A stretch of DNA of 64,000 nucleotides, from contig NZ_JADEVZ010000010.1 in NCBI RefSeq assembly GCF_015207875.1, positions 1-64,000 of the forward strand. Direction: 5' to 3'. The position numbers were made by a program, and so were the translations under genes. Positions 43,517-51,513 of the stretch are shown in pieces. Under the pieces are notes generated by a model that saw only the letters and a list, made by a program, of their open reading frames with translations, had not been told where the DNA came from and ran no database searches. How positions within the stretch are numbered: the first letter of the stretch is position 1; each line of letters begins with the position of its first letter. Source of the DNA: Dolichospermum sp. LEGE 00240. Its GTDB lineage: Bacteria; Cyanobacteriota; Cyanobacteriia; Cyanobacteriales; Nostocaceae.

Positions 43517-43610
43517 GTGATTGGTAATTGGTAATTGGTAATTGGTAATTGGTAGAATACTGATCCATTAGCCATTACCTATTAGCCATTACCCATTACC
43601 CCTTAGCCAT
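43517..43610. repeat. STRR heptamers (TTGGTAA and CCATTA types) between ndhA and ndhI
   Basis: Five units of TTGGTAA at 43520-43555 are followed by CCATTA-C/G-C repeats up to the ndhA stop. Two different heptamer families are thus adjacent in one operon spacer. Confidence 0.8.
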
Positions 43611-44728
43611 TACCCACCGAAGGCGACGGGAAAGGCTAGTTTGAAGGCGGCGGTTAAGAGGAGATTTACCAAGCCTATTGGTAAGAGAAATTTCCATCCT
43701 AAGTCTAGCAATTGGTCAATCCGTACTCGTGGTACTGTCCAACGAATGAGGATGGCAAGAAATACTAGTAAGTAGGCTTTAATCACGGTCATGGTAATGC
43801 CTATCACCGCCGTGACTACCTGAATGGCTGGGTCACTTTCGCTGACTCCTAACCAACCAGTGATCATCTCCAGGGGGATAGGACAATGCCAACCACCAAG
43901 GTATAAAATTGCTACTAATAGGGCAGACAGTACCAGGTTGATGTAGGAACTGAGGTAAAAGAGGGCGAATTTCATGCCTGAATATTCGGTCTGATACCCT
44001 GCGACTAGTTCTTCTTCGGCTTCTGGTAAGTCAAAGGGGAGGCGCTCGCATTCTGCTAGGGCGGCTATCCAAAAGATTACGAAACCTAATGGTTGTCGCC
44101 AAATGTTCCAGCCGAGAATACCAAAGTTAGATTGCTGATTGACGATGTCAACGGTGCTAAGACTATTGGACATCATGGCGATCGCTAGTACACTCAGTGC
44201 CAAAGGGATTTCATAACTGATGGACTGCGCTGCTGCCCGCAACCCTCCCAACAATGCGTATTTATTATTAGAGGCATAACCTGCCATTAATAACCCAATG
44301 GGCTGAATACTGGATAAGGCAATCCATAAAAACACGCCCATGCCAACGTTAGCAATAATGATATTCTGTCCAAATGGCACAATTAAATAGGACAGAAATA
44401 CTGGCAAAACGACAATAATTGGTCCGATGGTAAATAGCCAAGGATCGGCTTTGACGGGGATGATATCTTCCTTGAATACCAGTTTCAGACCATCTGCCAC
44501 AGGCACTAATAATCCGAAGGGTCCTTGGTATTCAGGCCCAATCCGTTGCTGTGCCGCCGCGGAAATTTTCCGTTCTAGCCATGTGGCAACTAGAACACCT
44601 ACTGTAGCCCCAATGAGCATCAACACCATTGGTAATGGCATCCATAGGGCTTTGGCCGCGCCTGGAGGTACGCCTAAGTCCTTGACAGATTGAATAAAAG
44701 TTCCTTGAAGGTCAATTCCTGGATTCAT
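43610..44728 (-). CDS. ndhA: NAD(P)H-quinone oxidoreductase subunit 1 (NdhA)
   Basis: 372 residues with about eight membrane helices, the NuoH/ND1 subunit that joins the membrane arm to the peripheral arm and forms the quinone chamber. [25 protein letters not shown] and the [33 protein letters not shown] loop, with the conserved acidic cluster, are both intact. It is the first gene of the ndhA-I-G-E-nadK row. The ATG gives [14 protein letters not shown]. gltA lies upstream on the same strand but 590 bp away, so the ndh operon likely has its own promoter. Confidence 0.96.
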   Translation of the reverse strand: MNPGIDLQGTFIQSVKDLGVPPGAAKALWMPLPMVLMLIGATVGVLVATWLERKISAAAQQRIGPEYQGPFGLLVPVADGLKLVFKEDIIPVKADPWLFTIGPIIVVLPVFLSYLIVPFGQNIIIANVGMGVFLWIALSSIQPIGLLMAGYASNNKYALLGGLRAAAQSISYEIPLALSVLAIAMMSNSLSTVDIVNQQSNFGILGWNIWRQPLGFVIFWIAALAECERLPFDLPEAEEELVAGYQTEYSGMKFALFYLSSYINLVLSALLVAILYLGGWHCPIPLEMITGWLGVSESDPAIQVVTAVIGITMTVIKAYLLVFLAILIRWTVPRVRIDQLLDLGWKFLLPIGLVNLLLTAAFKLAFPVAFGG

Positions 44729-45318
44729 GTTTGCTGCTCTTTAAGTCAACGTTCTGATGAACAATGAAGGATGAAATTACTTACATCTTCATCTTTTGTC
44801 CTTCAGCTTTAGTAATAATCTCTGCTGAGATGATGCTCGATTGCAGTTCCATACCTTGGCCAAGTCATGAGTTTAGTATATCCTTGGATGGTTTTCTCCA
44901 TGAGACTCCACAAGACAACTTCTACTTATGGTTGGGATTGGGAATTGATGATTGGTGAGTGGGGAAAATGGGCAAAAGTTTCGCCATTAAGTCATCAAAC
45001 AAGACAAACTAGTACCGCAAGGCGGAAGTCAAAAGTCAAAAGTCAAAAGTCAAAACTAATACTGAGCAAGCTTTTTGGCGATTGATAATGGTTGATTTAT
45101 TTACGCCGTGTTGTACTAGCCGCTTCCAGGTTAGCAACGGTTGTCTATTGTATCCAAATTGTCTGATTTTCTGCCCTTGGTTGCTGTTGTAAATTTGTCA
45201 ATTGGAGGGAGTTGTGATTTTGGACTACAAGCCTCGATGGTAGATATGACAGTTATCAATCTGTCCATCGGAGGACTTGAATTGAACATCCAAAATCTAG
45301 AGTTGAGTTGTTTGTTAG
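44729..45318. other. Intergenic region upstream of ndhA, with a family B element
   Basis: No gene. It should hold the ndhA promoter on the minus strand. A family B miniature element occupies 45009-45119. A 78-codon plus-strand ORF overlapping the end of gltA has no family resemblance and is rejected. Confidence 0.5.
45009..45119. mobile_element. Miniature element, family B, copy 2
   Basis: It begins CTAGTACCGCAAGGCGGAAG, has four GTCAAAA heptamer units, and ends TTTACGCCGTGTTGTACTAG. Same ends and order as the copy at 5042-5138, which has fewer heptamers. Confidence 0.7.
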
Positions 45319-46455
45319 TTAACGTTGGTCAATGGGAGTGTAAGCGACTTCATGACGACCGTTATAAATTTGGGTAGGACGGAAAATCCGGTTTTCTACC
45401 AGTTGTTCTTTCCAGTGTGCTAACCAACCAGCTACACGAGCGATCGCAAATACTGGTGTAAACAAGTCCGTAGGAATTCCCATCTTCCTATACACTAAAC
45501 CGGAATAAAAGTCAACATTAGGATAAATCCCTTTGCCACCTAGTTTTTCCGAAACTACCCGTTCCATTTCTACGGCAATTTCATAGTATTCGTCGTAGCC
45601 AAATTTCTCAAACAACTGCTCTGCCAAGCCTTGTAAGATTGTCGCACGGGGATCTTTGACTTTGTAGACACGATGCCCAAAGCCCATAATTTTAGCTTTG
45701 CGTTTGAGAAGATCATCCACATAAGGGACAACATTCTCTACAGAACCGATCGCTTCCAACATCTGAATTACTTCTTCATTCGCTCCACCGTGCAATGGAC
45801 CACCCAATGTACCTACAGCACTAGCAACGACAGCATAGGGATCAGTTAATGTAGAAGCTGTGACTCTTGCACTAAAGGTAGAAGCATTCATTGTATGCTC
45901 AACATGAAGAATTAAGCAGATATCAAAGATTTTGGCTGCTAAAGGATCAGGTTCTTTCTCGTTGAGCATATACAGGAAGTTAGCCGCATAGCCTAAATCA
46001 TCTCTAGGCTTAACTGGGTCATTACCTTCTCGCATTAACTGGAATGCTGCTACCATTGTGGGAATAGTCGCTATTAAACGCACAGCCGCAGTCCGAATAT
46101 AGACCGGATTATGTAAATCCCGACGAGAATAGAATAAACCTAAAGCAGCAGCCGAGGCTTGAAGTGCATCCATCGGATGACCACTTTCAGGGAAACATTT
46201 CATCATGTCCCGAATGCGGTATTTGATGCGTCTGTGGAAGAGAACTTCATGCTCAAATGCTTTTAGTTCTTCCTCGTTTGGTAATTCACCCCAAATCAAC
46301 AGATATGCAGTTTCTAGGAATGTACTTTTTTCGGCTAATTCCTCAATCCTGATACCACGATATTCTAGAATTCCTTTCTGCCCGTCTACATAACTAATAC
46401 TCGACTGGGCTGCGGGAATGCCTTCTAAACCAGGCTTGTATTCGCATACCGTCAT
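45319..46455 (-). CDS. gltA: Citrate synthase
   Basis: 378 residues. It condenses acetyl-CoA and oxaloacetate to citrate, entering the cyanobacterial branched TCA pathway that supplies 2-oxoglutarate for nitrogen assimilation. Active-site segments are complete: LILHVEHTMNAS (first His), PLHGGANEEV, MGFGHRVYKVKDPRA (second His) and NVDFYSGLVY (Asp). The length fits the dimeric short-type citrate/methylcitrate synthase family; the genomic setting does not suggest methylcitrate metabolism. Single gene on minus between sixA and the ndh operon. Confidence 0.92.
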   Translation of the reverse strand: MTVCEYKPGLEGIPAAQSSISYVDGQKGILEYRGIRIEELAEKSTFLETAYLLIWGELPNEEELKAFEHEVLFHRRIKYRIRDMMKCFPESGHPMDALQASAAALGLFYSRRDLHNPVYIRTAAVRLIATIPTMVAAFQLMREGNDPVKPRDDLGYAANFLYMLNEKEPDPLAAKIFDICLILHVEHTMNASTFSARVTASTLTDPYAVVASAVGTLGGPLHGGANEEVIQMLEAIGSVENVVPYVDDLLKRKAKIMGFGHRVYKVKDPRATILQGLAEQLFEKFGYDEYYEIAVEMERVVSEKLGGKGIYPNVDFYSGLVYRKMGIPTDLFTPVFAIARVAGWLAHWKEQLVENRIFRPTQIYNGRHEVAYTPIDQR

Positions 46456-46542
46456 GGCAACACCATTTACTTTGTAAAATATCTGCTCACGCTAACTCAC
46501 CAGAGACTATTTTCACCACAATAATTGCAGATGCAACAACTA

Positions 46543-47037
46543 TTACAGCAGGTACTTGGGTGGTGTCAACCAAAACATTTGACTACGACCCCAAGCTGAA
46601 CCATCATCTGGTAGTTTTATTCCCATCATACCTGCTTTTTTGAGGATGAGGCTCTCTTTTGCTTCTCCCCACAGGAGAATTTCTGCCCAATGGCTTAAAC
46701 TAGGCTCATGACCGACTAATGCTAGTTTGGTTTTCTGGGGATATTTTCTGGGTTGAAGCCATTCTTGCCACCAATTTTGAATATTACCATCAAAGCTCAG
46801 ATGATCTGATGTTTCTAATTGGGAACTCAGTCCAGCCGCAATGAGTATTTCTGCTGTTTGATAAGCGCGAATTAGGGGACTAGTGAGAATGAGATCAAAG
46901 TGTAATTCTAGCTGTGCCAATCTTTGAGCGACTTTCTCGGTTTTTTGTCTTCCTTCTGGGGTGAGTTGTCGTTCTTCGTCTTTTAGTTGCGGTTGATGTT
47001 CTTCGGCGATACCATGACGAATTAAGTAGAGTTCCAT
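46543..47037 (-). CDS. sixA: Phosphohistidine phosphatase SixA
   Basis: 164 residues of the histidine phosphatase superfamily. The RHG motif with nucleophile His8 (YLIRHGIAEE), the SPLIRAYQTAEIL segment and the second catalytic His in LVGHEPSLSHW are intact. SixA enzymes remove phosphate from histidine residues of phosphorelay or PTS proteins; the target here is unknown. It lies between gltA and the nuclease operon on the same strand. The spacer upstream carries the CGCAAAGACGCAAAG host repeat. Confidence 0.85.
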   Translation of the reverse strand: MELYLIRHGIAEEHQPQLKDEERQLTPEGRQKTEKVAQRLAQLELHFDLILTSPLIRAYQTAEILIAAGLSSQLETSDHLSFDGNIQNWWQEWLQPRKYPQKTKLALVGHEPSLSHWAEILLWGEAKESLILKKAGMMGIKLPDDGSAWGRSQMFWLTPPKYLL

Positions 47038-47071
47038 GTTTTTAGTTGGGTGTTTTTATATTATTTTTGTT

Positions 47072-47095
47072 TCGCGCAAAGACGCAAAGAAGAGG
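47072..47095. repeat. Dispersed host repeat (CGCAAAGACGCAAAG)
   Basis: GCGCAAAGACGCAAAGAAG matches the arms flanking the GxxExxY gene at 31753 and 32191. It separates sixA from the end of the nuclease operon. Confidence 0.6.
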
Positions 47096-47110
47096 GTAAA
47101 ATTAGTAATT

Positions 47111-47731
47111 TCATAAAATCTTTGGATACCGTGAAAGTCTATTTCTTATATCTCTAGCTAATTGATCAAATGTTTTACAAATTACTTTGCGTGAGTCTAC
47201 TACAACTCTATTTAAATACCATTTCAATCTAGCTTTTTCAAGCTCACTAAGAAATTCATCTCTACCTATAACAAGAATACCTTGATATTCTATATTCTCA
47301 GTTCCAAAAATAGAACGAAATTGAGAAGTATTCTTAACATCATCAATTTTCCAAAACCAATCAATGATTTGACTAAATCCATCTTTAAATCTATGCGACC
47401 ACTCTGATGTACTTCTTTCTTTGTTGATAAAAATACTATCTTTTGTAGCATCTTCAAATTCAATAAAACAGTAAATATTATTGACACAATCACCAACAAC
47501 TAAATCGGCTCTAAAATCTCCAAATAATGTAAATTCATGTTTTATTTGGTTGCAAAAGTTATCAGGAGCATACCACCCAATACAGGCTGATAAATGTGGT
47601 CTTTCTTTGAAAAAAGGAAGTATATCCTTCCGTTCATTTAATTCCTTATTATTACGCAGTAGATTTTCAAATTCCTCAAGTTCAACCCAACACTGTTTAA
47701 TATCTATATCAAAAGAATCTAGACCTCTCAT
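47111..47731 (-). CDS. Shedu-like (DUF4263) nuclease-fold protein
   Basis: 206 residues. Residues about 15-60 (LEEFENLL...PFFKERPHLSACIG) and 66-130 match the pattern of DUF4263, the C-terminal domain of the single-gene Shedu anti-phage protein SduA. The PD-(D/E)XK-like core reads FRADLVVGD (Asp76), then CFIEFEDAT (Glu91-Phe-Glu93, with Glu where many nucleases have Lys), and WSHRFKDGFSQIIDWFW (Gln121). It is the last gene of a three-gene operon: its ATG overlaps the stop of the upstream fusion gene by 4 nt (ATGA). Family knowledge suggests DNA nicking or cleavage during phage infection; activity with this variant core is unproven. No N-terminal sensor domain is attached. Confidence 0.7.
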   Translation of the reverse strand: MRGLDSFDIDIKQCWVELEEFENLLRNNKELNERKDILPFFKERPHLSACIGWYAPDNFCNQIKHEFTLFGDFRADLVVGDCVNNIYCFIEFEDATKDSIFINKERSTSEWSHRFKDGFSQIIDWFWKIDDVKNTSQFRSIFGTENIEYQGILVIGRDEFLSELEKARLKWYLNRVVVDSRKVICKTFDQLARDIRNRLSRYPKIL

Positions 47732-48963
47732 ACTTTAGCCTTTTCTAATAATCCATATAACATTTCAATCCGTTTGTAATTAACTATATCAATAATAGTT
47801 ACTTTTTTGGATTGAACTTCAAAAATGATTCGATATATTCCTACCTTGGCAATAAAATCATTATCTGAGCTTGAATTCAGTTGAGAAACTTCAATTTCTG
47901 AACAATCAGGAAATTTTTCTAGACAACTAATAGCATGACTAATCTTGTATTTCTCTTGAGTTGGTAAAGTATCAAGTGCTATTTGTGCGTTATCATCTAA
48001 AACTATTTCATTTTTGTTTGGCTGTTGATTTTTAGAGTCAGTAGAAAAATCGCAAGACTCATCAGATAAGTGTTGAACTTCATTGAAAAAATTAGTTCCT
48101 CCTTCTACTTTTTCCAATGTGTGCTTAATCTTTGCAAATATTTCATCTTTTTTTTCTGTTGGTTCGTCGTTTAACACAGAAACTAATATTTCTTGAAATT
48201 TCTGATTCCTTTGTGCTGTAGTTTCCTGAGTATTTTCGGTCATACTAACCATAATTTGCCCGAAAACCTGTAAAATTGCTATTTCTTCAGTTATATGAGA
48301 AATCCATTCTATCAATAACTTAACAACCAAAATTATAAACGTAGGTAAAACCTCCGAATCTAGCTTCTGAATATAACCGTGAGCCAGACGATTGCGCTTT
48401 TCTAGGTAAGCTTGAATACTATCAAATTCAGAAATTGATAACTCTCCCAAAGAGTACATTGATCTTAGCAATTTTATGAATGGTAAACGTTCAATAGGAA
48501 TTGATACATCCAATGATCTTTTTCTTAATGCTCCTTCAAAAATACTCCAGAGAAAAAGAAAAGCAGGTTCAATATTATTATTTTCAATAAGCTTGCTAAC
48601 TTGACTAAAATGGTCAACTATTTCTTCCCAGGAAGGTAGTTCTTCCGATGTTCCTGGTAATGATTCTGCTTGTATATCTTCAAGTGTTACCAATAAAAAA
48701 CGCCAGCCTGGATGTCTACTTACTTCTTCTGCTACAGATTGTAACTGCTCAACTGAAACTGGACTAATGCTGGTTTTTACTTCAATTATTAAACCAGATT
48801 CATTTTCATTCTTCGTAGCCAGAATATCGGGTTGATAATTATCCAAATCAAACGGTAATTGATCTGCTTTCGGGTTTTGTATAACAGTAAATCCTTGATC
48901 ACGATACTGCTTGATCAAAGATTCAACTTTATCATCATGTAAACTTTTAGTATTGTCTATCAT
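47728..48963 (-). CDS. Fusion protein: PD-(D/E)XK-like + HEPN-like + RelE/ParE-like domains
   Basis: 411 residues in one frame. Residues 1-95 look like a PD-(D/E)XK endonuclease of the AHJR-like kind: QPDILATKN (Asp46) and IIEVKTS (Glu61, Lys63). Residues about 130-235 are helical with FLFLWSIFEGALRKR and KRNRLAHGYI, the R-N-x-x-x-H pattern (Arg190, Asn191, His195) of HEPN RNases. A charged linker (240-318) follows. Residues 319-405 resemble a RelE/ParE toxin: VLDDNAQIALDTLPTQEK, then IAKVGIYRIIFEVQSKKVTIIDIVNYKRI. Both ends overlap neighbours by 4 nt (ATGA), coupling it to the RusA-like and Shedu-like genes. The first two domains together are known to me from cyanobacteria; adding a toxin-like domain is unusual. 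Function is inferred only: probably defence or stress RNase/DNase. An internal ATG at 48243 could start a separate toxin-like product. Confidence 0.65.
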   Translation of the reverse strand: MIDNTKSLHDDKVESLIKQYRDQGFTVIQNPKADQLPFDLDNYQPDILATKNENESGLIIEVKTSISPVSVEQLQSVAEEVSRHPGWRFLLVTLEDIQAESLPGTSEELPSWEEIVDHFSQVSKLIENNNIEPAFLFLWSIFEGALRKRSLDVSIPIERLPFIKLLRSMYSLGELSISEFDSIQAYLEKRNRLAHGYIQKLDSEVLPTFIILVVKLLIEWISHITEEIAILQVFGQIMVSMTENTQETTAQRNQKFQEILVSVLNDEPTEKKDEIFAKIKHTLEKVEGGTNFFNEVQHLSDESCDFSTDSKNQQPNKNEIVLDDNAQIALDTLPTQEKYKISHAISCLEKFPDCSEIEVSQLNSSSDNDFIAKVGIYRIIFEVQSKKVTIIDIVNYKRIEMLYGLLEKAKV

Positions 48964-49367
48964 AAGTATTTTTCCAATGTTTGAGATTCACTTACTTTGA
49001 CATAAACACACTCTTCGCCAATGATGACACCTTCCTGTAATAATAAAGGTAAATTTGTTATATCAATTGGCTCAGATAAAAACCGACGATGACTCTCTAC
49101 ATCTGATATTAGTCCATCATCTTCATAAACTAACTCATTGAGTGCATCCTGAATGGGTTTAATAATGTTATCGGTGTCAGGTGGACTATCATCACAAAGA
49201 TAAATTAGCGTTAACTGTAAATTAACATTTTTAATTGGACTGCCACCTGTCCAAACCTTTTGAGCTTCAGAACGAACAAAAGTTTTCCATTCATTACGTC
49301 CTTTTGATTTTCCTTGTAATGAAACAGGCCGCTTGCGAATGAGAAGTTCAAAATATATTATTGACAT
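48960..49367 (-). CDS. RusA-like Holliday junction resolvase
   Basis: 135 residues, the size of RusA. The acidic core is present: PDTDNIIKPIQDAL (Asp64, Asp66, Lys70, Asp74) and VYEDDGLISDV (Asp83, Asp84), which bind Mg2+ and cut four-way DNA junctions in E. coli RusA. RusA genes are usually prophage-borne, but no phage genes are seen around it. Here it leads a three-gene operon, its stop overlapping the start of the fusion gene (ATGA). This suggests a role in DNA processing together with the two nuclease-fold proteins. The C-terminal 35 residues are less conserved. Confidence 0.8.
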   Translation of the reverse strand: MSIIYFELLIRKRPVSLQGKSKGRNEWKTFVRSEAQKVWTGGSPIKNVNLQLTLIYLCDDSPPDTDNIIKPIQDALNELVYEDDGLISDVESHRRFLSEPIDITNLPLLLQEGVIIGEECVYVKVSESQTLEKYL

Positions 49368-49401
49368 TCCCAGTCCATCTCTTGATTATAACTTAATAAA
49401 C

Positions 49402-49662
49402 TTACAGCACTTTCCACCACTTACTCCTCAAGTCTTGGGTGTATCTCAAAATTGTACTAAATTTATACCTGTTTCTTTGACTATATAGTTTCAAAAATAA
49501 ATCAAATAAGTCAAGTTGATAGCCGTACTGTATAGCTAGAGTATCAACAATAACGGTAGAGATGTGCTTATCCCTATAGTTGATCATTTGGCTAAATCTG
49601 TACTGAAAATTATCTGAAAATGAAATATTCAACTCATCATGGCGATCGCCTAACTTGTACAA
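49402..49662 (-). CDS. Possible small protein upstream of the RusA-like gene (uncertain)
   Basis: An 86-codon frame ending 35 bp before the RusA-like gene, on the same strand. It starts with TTG and has no ATG before codon 27 (MINYRDKH). It reads LGDRHDELNISFSDNFQYRF and ends RSKWWKVL; charged and aromatic, without a recognised domain. It lies between the divergent ABC ATPase and the operon, where a promoter must also fit. It could be a short first gene of the operon, such as an antitoxin, or spurious. The lack of an ATG or a ribosome binding site makes me doubtful. Confidence 0.25.
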   Translation of the reverse strand: MYKLGDRHDELNISFSDNFQYRFSQMINYRDKHISTVIVDTLAIQYGYQLDLFDLFLKLYSQRNRYKFSTILRYTQDLRSKWWKVL

Positions 49663-49709
49663 TAAAAGATAGATTGTTGCGAATTGTATAGTTAAGGATT
49701 ATAGCTGTC

Positions 49710-50729
49710 ATGACTGCCGCTGTTTTGATCGAAAATCTTAAAAAAAGCTACGGTAATGTAGTTGCAGTCCAGGATGTTTCCTTTCAAGTCCAACCTGGAG
49801 AAATCTTTGGGTTACTTGGACCTAACGGGGCGGGGAAAACGACCACTCTCCGGGCTTTATGCACCCTAACAACGCCTGATACTGGGAAAATTGAAGTTTC
49901 TGGCATTTCCGTCTTAAAGCACCCCAAATTAGCTAGGCAAAAGCTGGGTTATGTAGCCCAAGAGGTAGCTTTGGATAAGGTGCTAACTGGACGGGAGTTA
50001 CTACAGTTACAAGCGGCGCTGTATCACCTTCCTGGTGCGGTGATTAAACAGCGAATTAATACTATTTTGGATTTGCTGGGGTTACAAGAATACGCAGATA
50101 AAAAAACTGGAACTTATTCCGGTGGTTTACGCAAACGGCTAGATTTAGCGGCTGGTTTACTTCATGCGCCGGATGTGTTGGTATTAGATGAACCAACGGT
50201 AGGATTGGATATTGAAAGTCGGGTTGTAGTCTGGAATTTCTTGCGGCAATTACGGGCTGGGGGAACTACTGTGGTAATTACCAGTCATTATTTAGAAGAA
50301 GTTGATGCTTTAGCTGACAGGGTGGCAATTATTGATAGAGGTTTAGTTATTGCTAATGGTACACCTTCTCAGTTAAAAGATCAGGTGGGGGGCGATCGCA
50401 TCACCTTGAGAATCCGTGAATTTTCACCTCTAGAAGAAGCCGAAACCGCCAAAAACCTGTTAGCAGCCTTACCTTTTGTCCAAGAAATCATCATCAATAG
50501 CGCCCAGGGTAACTCCCTAAATTTGGTAGTTACACCGCAAAATGACGTTTTAATCACGATTCAACAGGTGTTAAATCATGCCAATTTACCAATTTTTGGT
50601 ATCGCTCAATCTCGTCCTAGTTTAGATGATGTTTACCTAGCAGCCACCGGAAAAACCTTAATGGATGCGGAATTAGCCGCTGTAGCTAATCGTGATCCTA
50701 AAGCGGAGAAAAAGCAAAATATGAGATAG
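49710..50729 (+). CDS. ABC transporter ATP-binding protein (DrrA/CcmA-type), permease absent nearby
   Basis: 339 residues. The ATPase domain (1-235) has Walker A GPNGAGKTTT, signature YSGGLRKRLDLA and Walker B VLVLDEPTVGLD; the D-loop and H-loop (VVITSHYLEEVD) follow. Residues 240-320 form the C-terminal domain of DrrA-like exporters (DRITLRIREFSPLEE). Such proteins pair with an ABC-2 permease usually encoded next door, but here a palindrome and cheW follow. The permease must be elsewhere or lost. The ATG lies in a short spacer divergent from the nuclease operon. Confidence 0.88.
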   Translation: MTAAVLIENLKKSYGNVVAVQDVSFQVQPGEIFGLLGPNGAGKTTTLRALCTLTTPDTGKIEVSGISVLKHPKLARQKLGYVAQEVALDKVLTGRELLQLQAALYHLPGAVIKQRINTILDLLGLQEYADKKTGTYSGGLRKRLDLAAGLLHAPDVLVLDEPTVGLDIESRVVVWNFLRQLRAGGTTVVITSHYLEEVDALADRVAIIDRGLVIANGTPSQLKDQVGGDRITLRIREFSPLEEAETAKNLLAALPFVQEIIINSAQGNSLNLVVTPQNDVLITIQQVLNHANLPIFGIAQSRPSLDDVYLAATGKTLMDAELAAVANRDPKAEKKQNMR

Positions 50730-50797
50730 AGAAAATAGAGAATAGGATTTACGCATTGACAAGATTCCCCAAATATGCGAGGTAAATTTTATCCCTT

Positions 50798-50861
50798 GTA
50801 GGGTGCGTCAGACACGATATTTTGACAAAAAAACAGATTCCCTCTATCTGACGCACCCTAC
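50798..50861. repeat. Palindromic element with 15-bp arms (GTAGGGTGCGTCAGA)
   Basis: The left arm GTAGGGTGCGTCAGA (50798-50812) and right arm TCTGACGCACCCTAC (50847-50861) are exact complements, with a 34-bp centre. The hairpin between the ABC gene and cheW could also attenuate read-through, although no T run follows. Such GTAGGGTGCGTCAG repeats are common in cyanobacteria. Confidence 0.85.
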
Positions 50862-50956
50862 TCAATAAGTTATTCCCAAAGCCGAAAACGACGCAATTTC
50901 GTTCATTCATATCATGGTAAATTAGTGAGCGTGCGTAAGTCCTATAATATTTATTT

Positions 50957-51454
50957 ATGAAAAAGTTGCAAATTGACTTTAACCATCAAGCCATACATAA
51001 TAGTCGAGAAGATGGCTATCTCAAATTTCAACTTAATCAACAAACTGGTGCTGTTTTATCCATTGCTCATACGCAGGAAGCAATTATTGTACCTGTGACA
51101 TCGGTTACGGCTATTCCGAATATGCCTGCTTGTATATTAGGATTGATGAATTGGCGCAGTCATATAATTTGGGTGGTTGATTTACCGAGGATGTTTAATC
51201 TAGAATGTCTTGACCACCGATTGCGTCAGTATAATATTATTGTTATTCAAATAGAATCAATGATTTTAGGTTTAGTTGTTCAAGAAATTAAAGGTACAAC
51301 CAAGTTTATCGCTGATGATATCCGTTCTCCTGTGGGACAAGTAGCATCTAGTTTAGTACCTTACTTATGTGGTTGTGTGGTACAACAAGAAGAAATTTTA
51401 TTGGTATTAAATGCAGTACATATTTTAAGTTCAGATGTTTTTTGTATTAACTAA
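50957..51454 (+). CDS. CheW-like chemotaxis coupling protein
   Basis: 165 residues forming one CheW domain. ILGLMNWRSHIIWVVDLPRMF is the typical first subdomain turn, IIVIQIESMILGLVVQEI the second half, and SLVPYLCGCVVQQEEILLVLNA the end. CheW links receptor arrays to the CheA kinase. It is the first gene of a cheW-mcp-cheA cluster; 40-60 bp separate it from the receptor gene. The order is like the hmpC-D-E genes of Nostoc hormogonium motility (family knowledge), but no CheY or PatA-type regulator precedes it here. Confidence 0.82.
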   Translation: MKKLQIDFNHQAIHNSREDGYLKFQLNQQTGAVLSIAHTQEAIIVPVTSVTAIPNMPACILGLMNWRSHIIWVVDLPRMFNLECLDHRLRQYNIIVIQIESMILGLVVQEIKGTTKFIADDIRSPVGQVASSLVPYLCGCVVQQEEILLVLNAVHILSSDVFCIN

Positions 51455-51513
51455 TAATTAATACTCAAAGAAAGTGGTAACTTTTTATTTTATAGATGTG
51501 GTGCGAGGAATAT

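Noticed and set aside
45141-45377. Plus-strand ORF of 78 codons overlapping the gltA end
   Set aside because: It is antisense to gltA at its end and has no family resemblance or ribosome binding site.
47111-49367. Prophage fragment (because of RusA)
   Set aside because: No integrase, structural, lysis or phage replication genes surround the RusA-like gene, and the three overlapping genes look like a dedicated operon.
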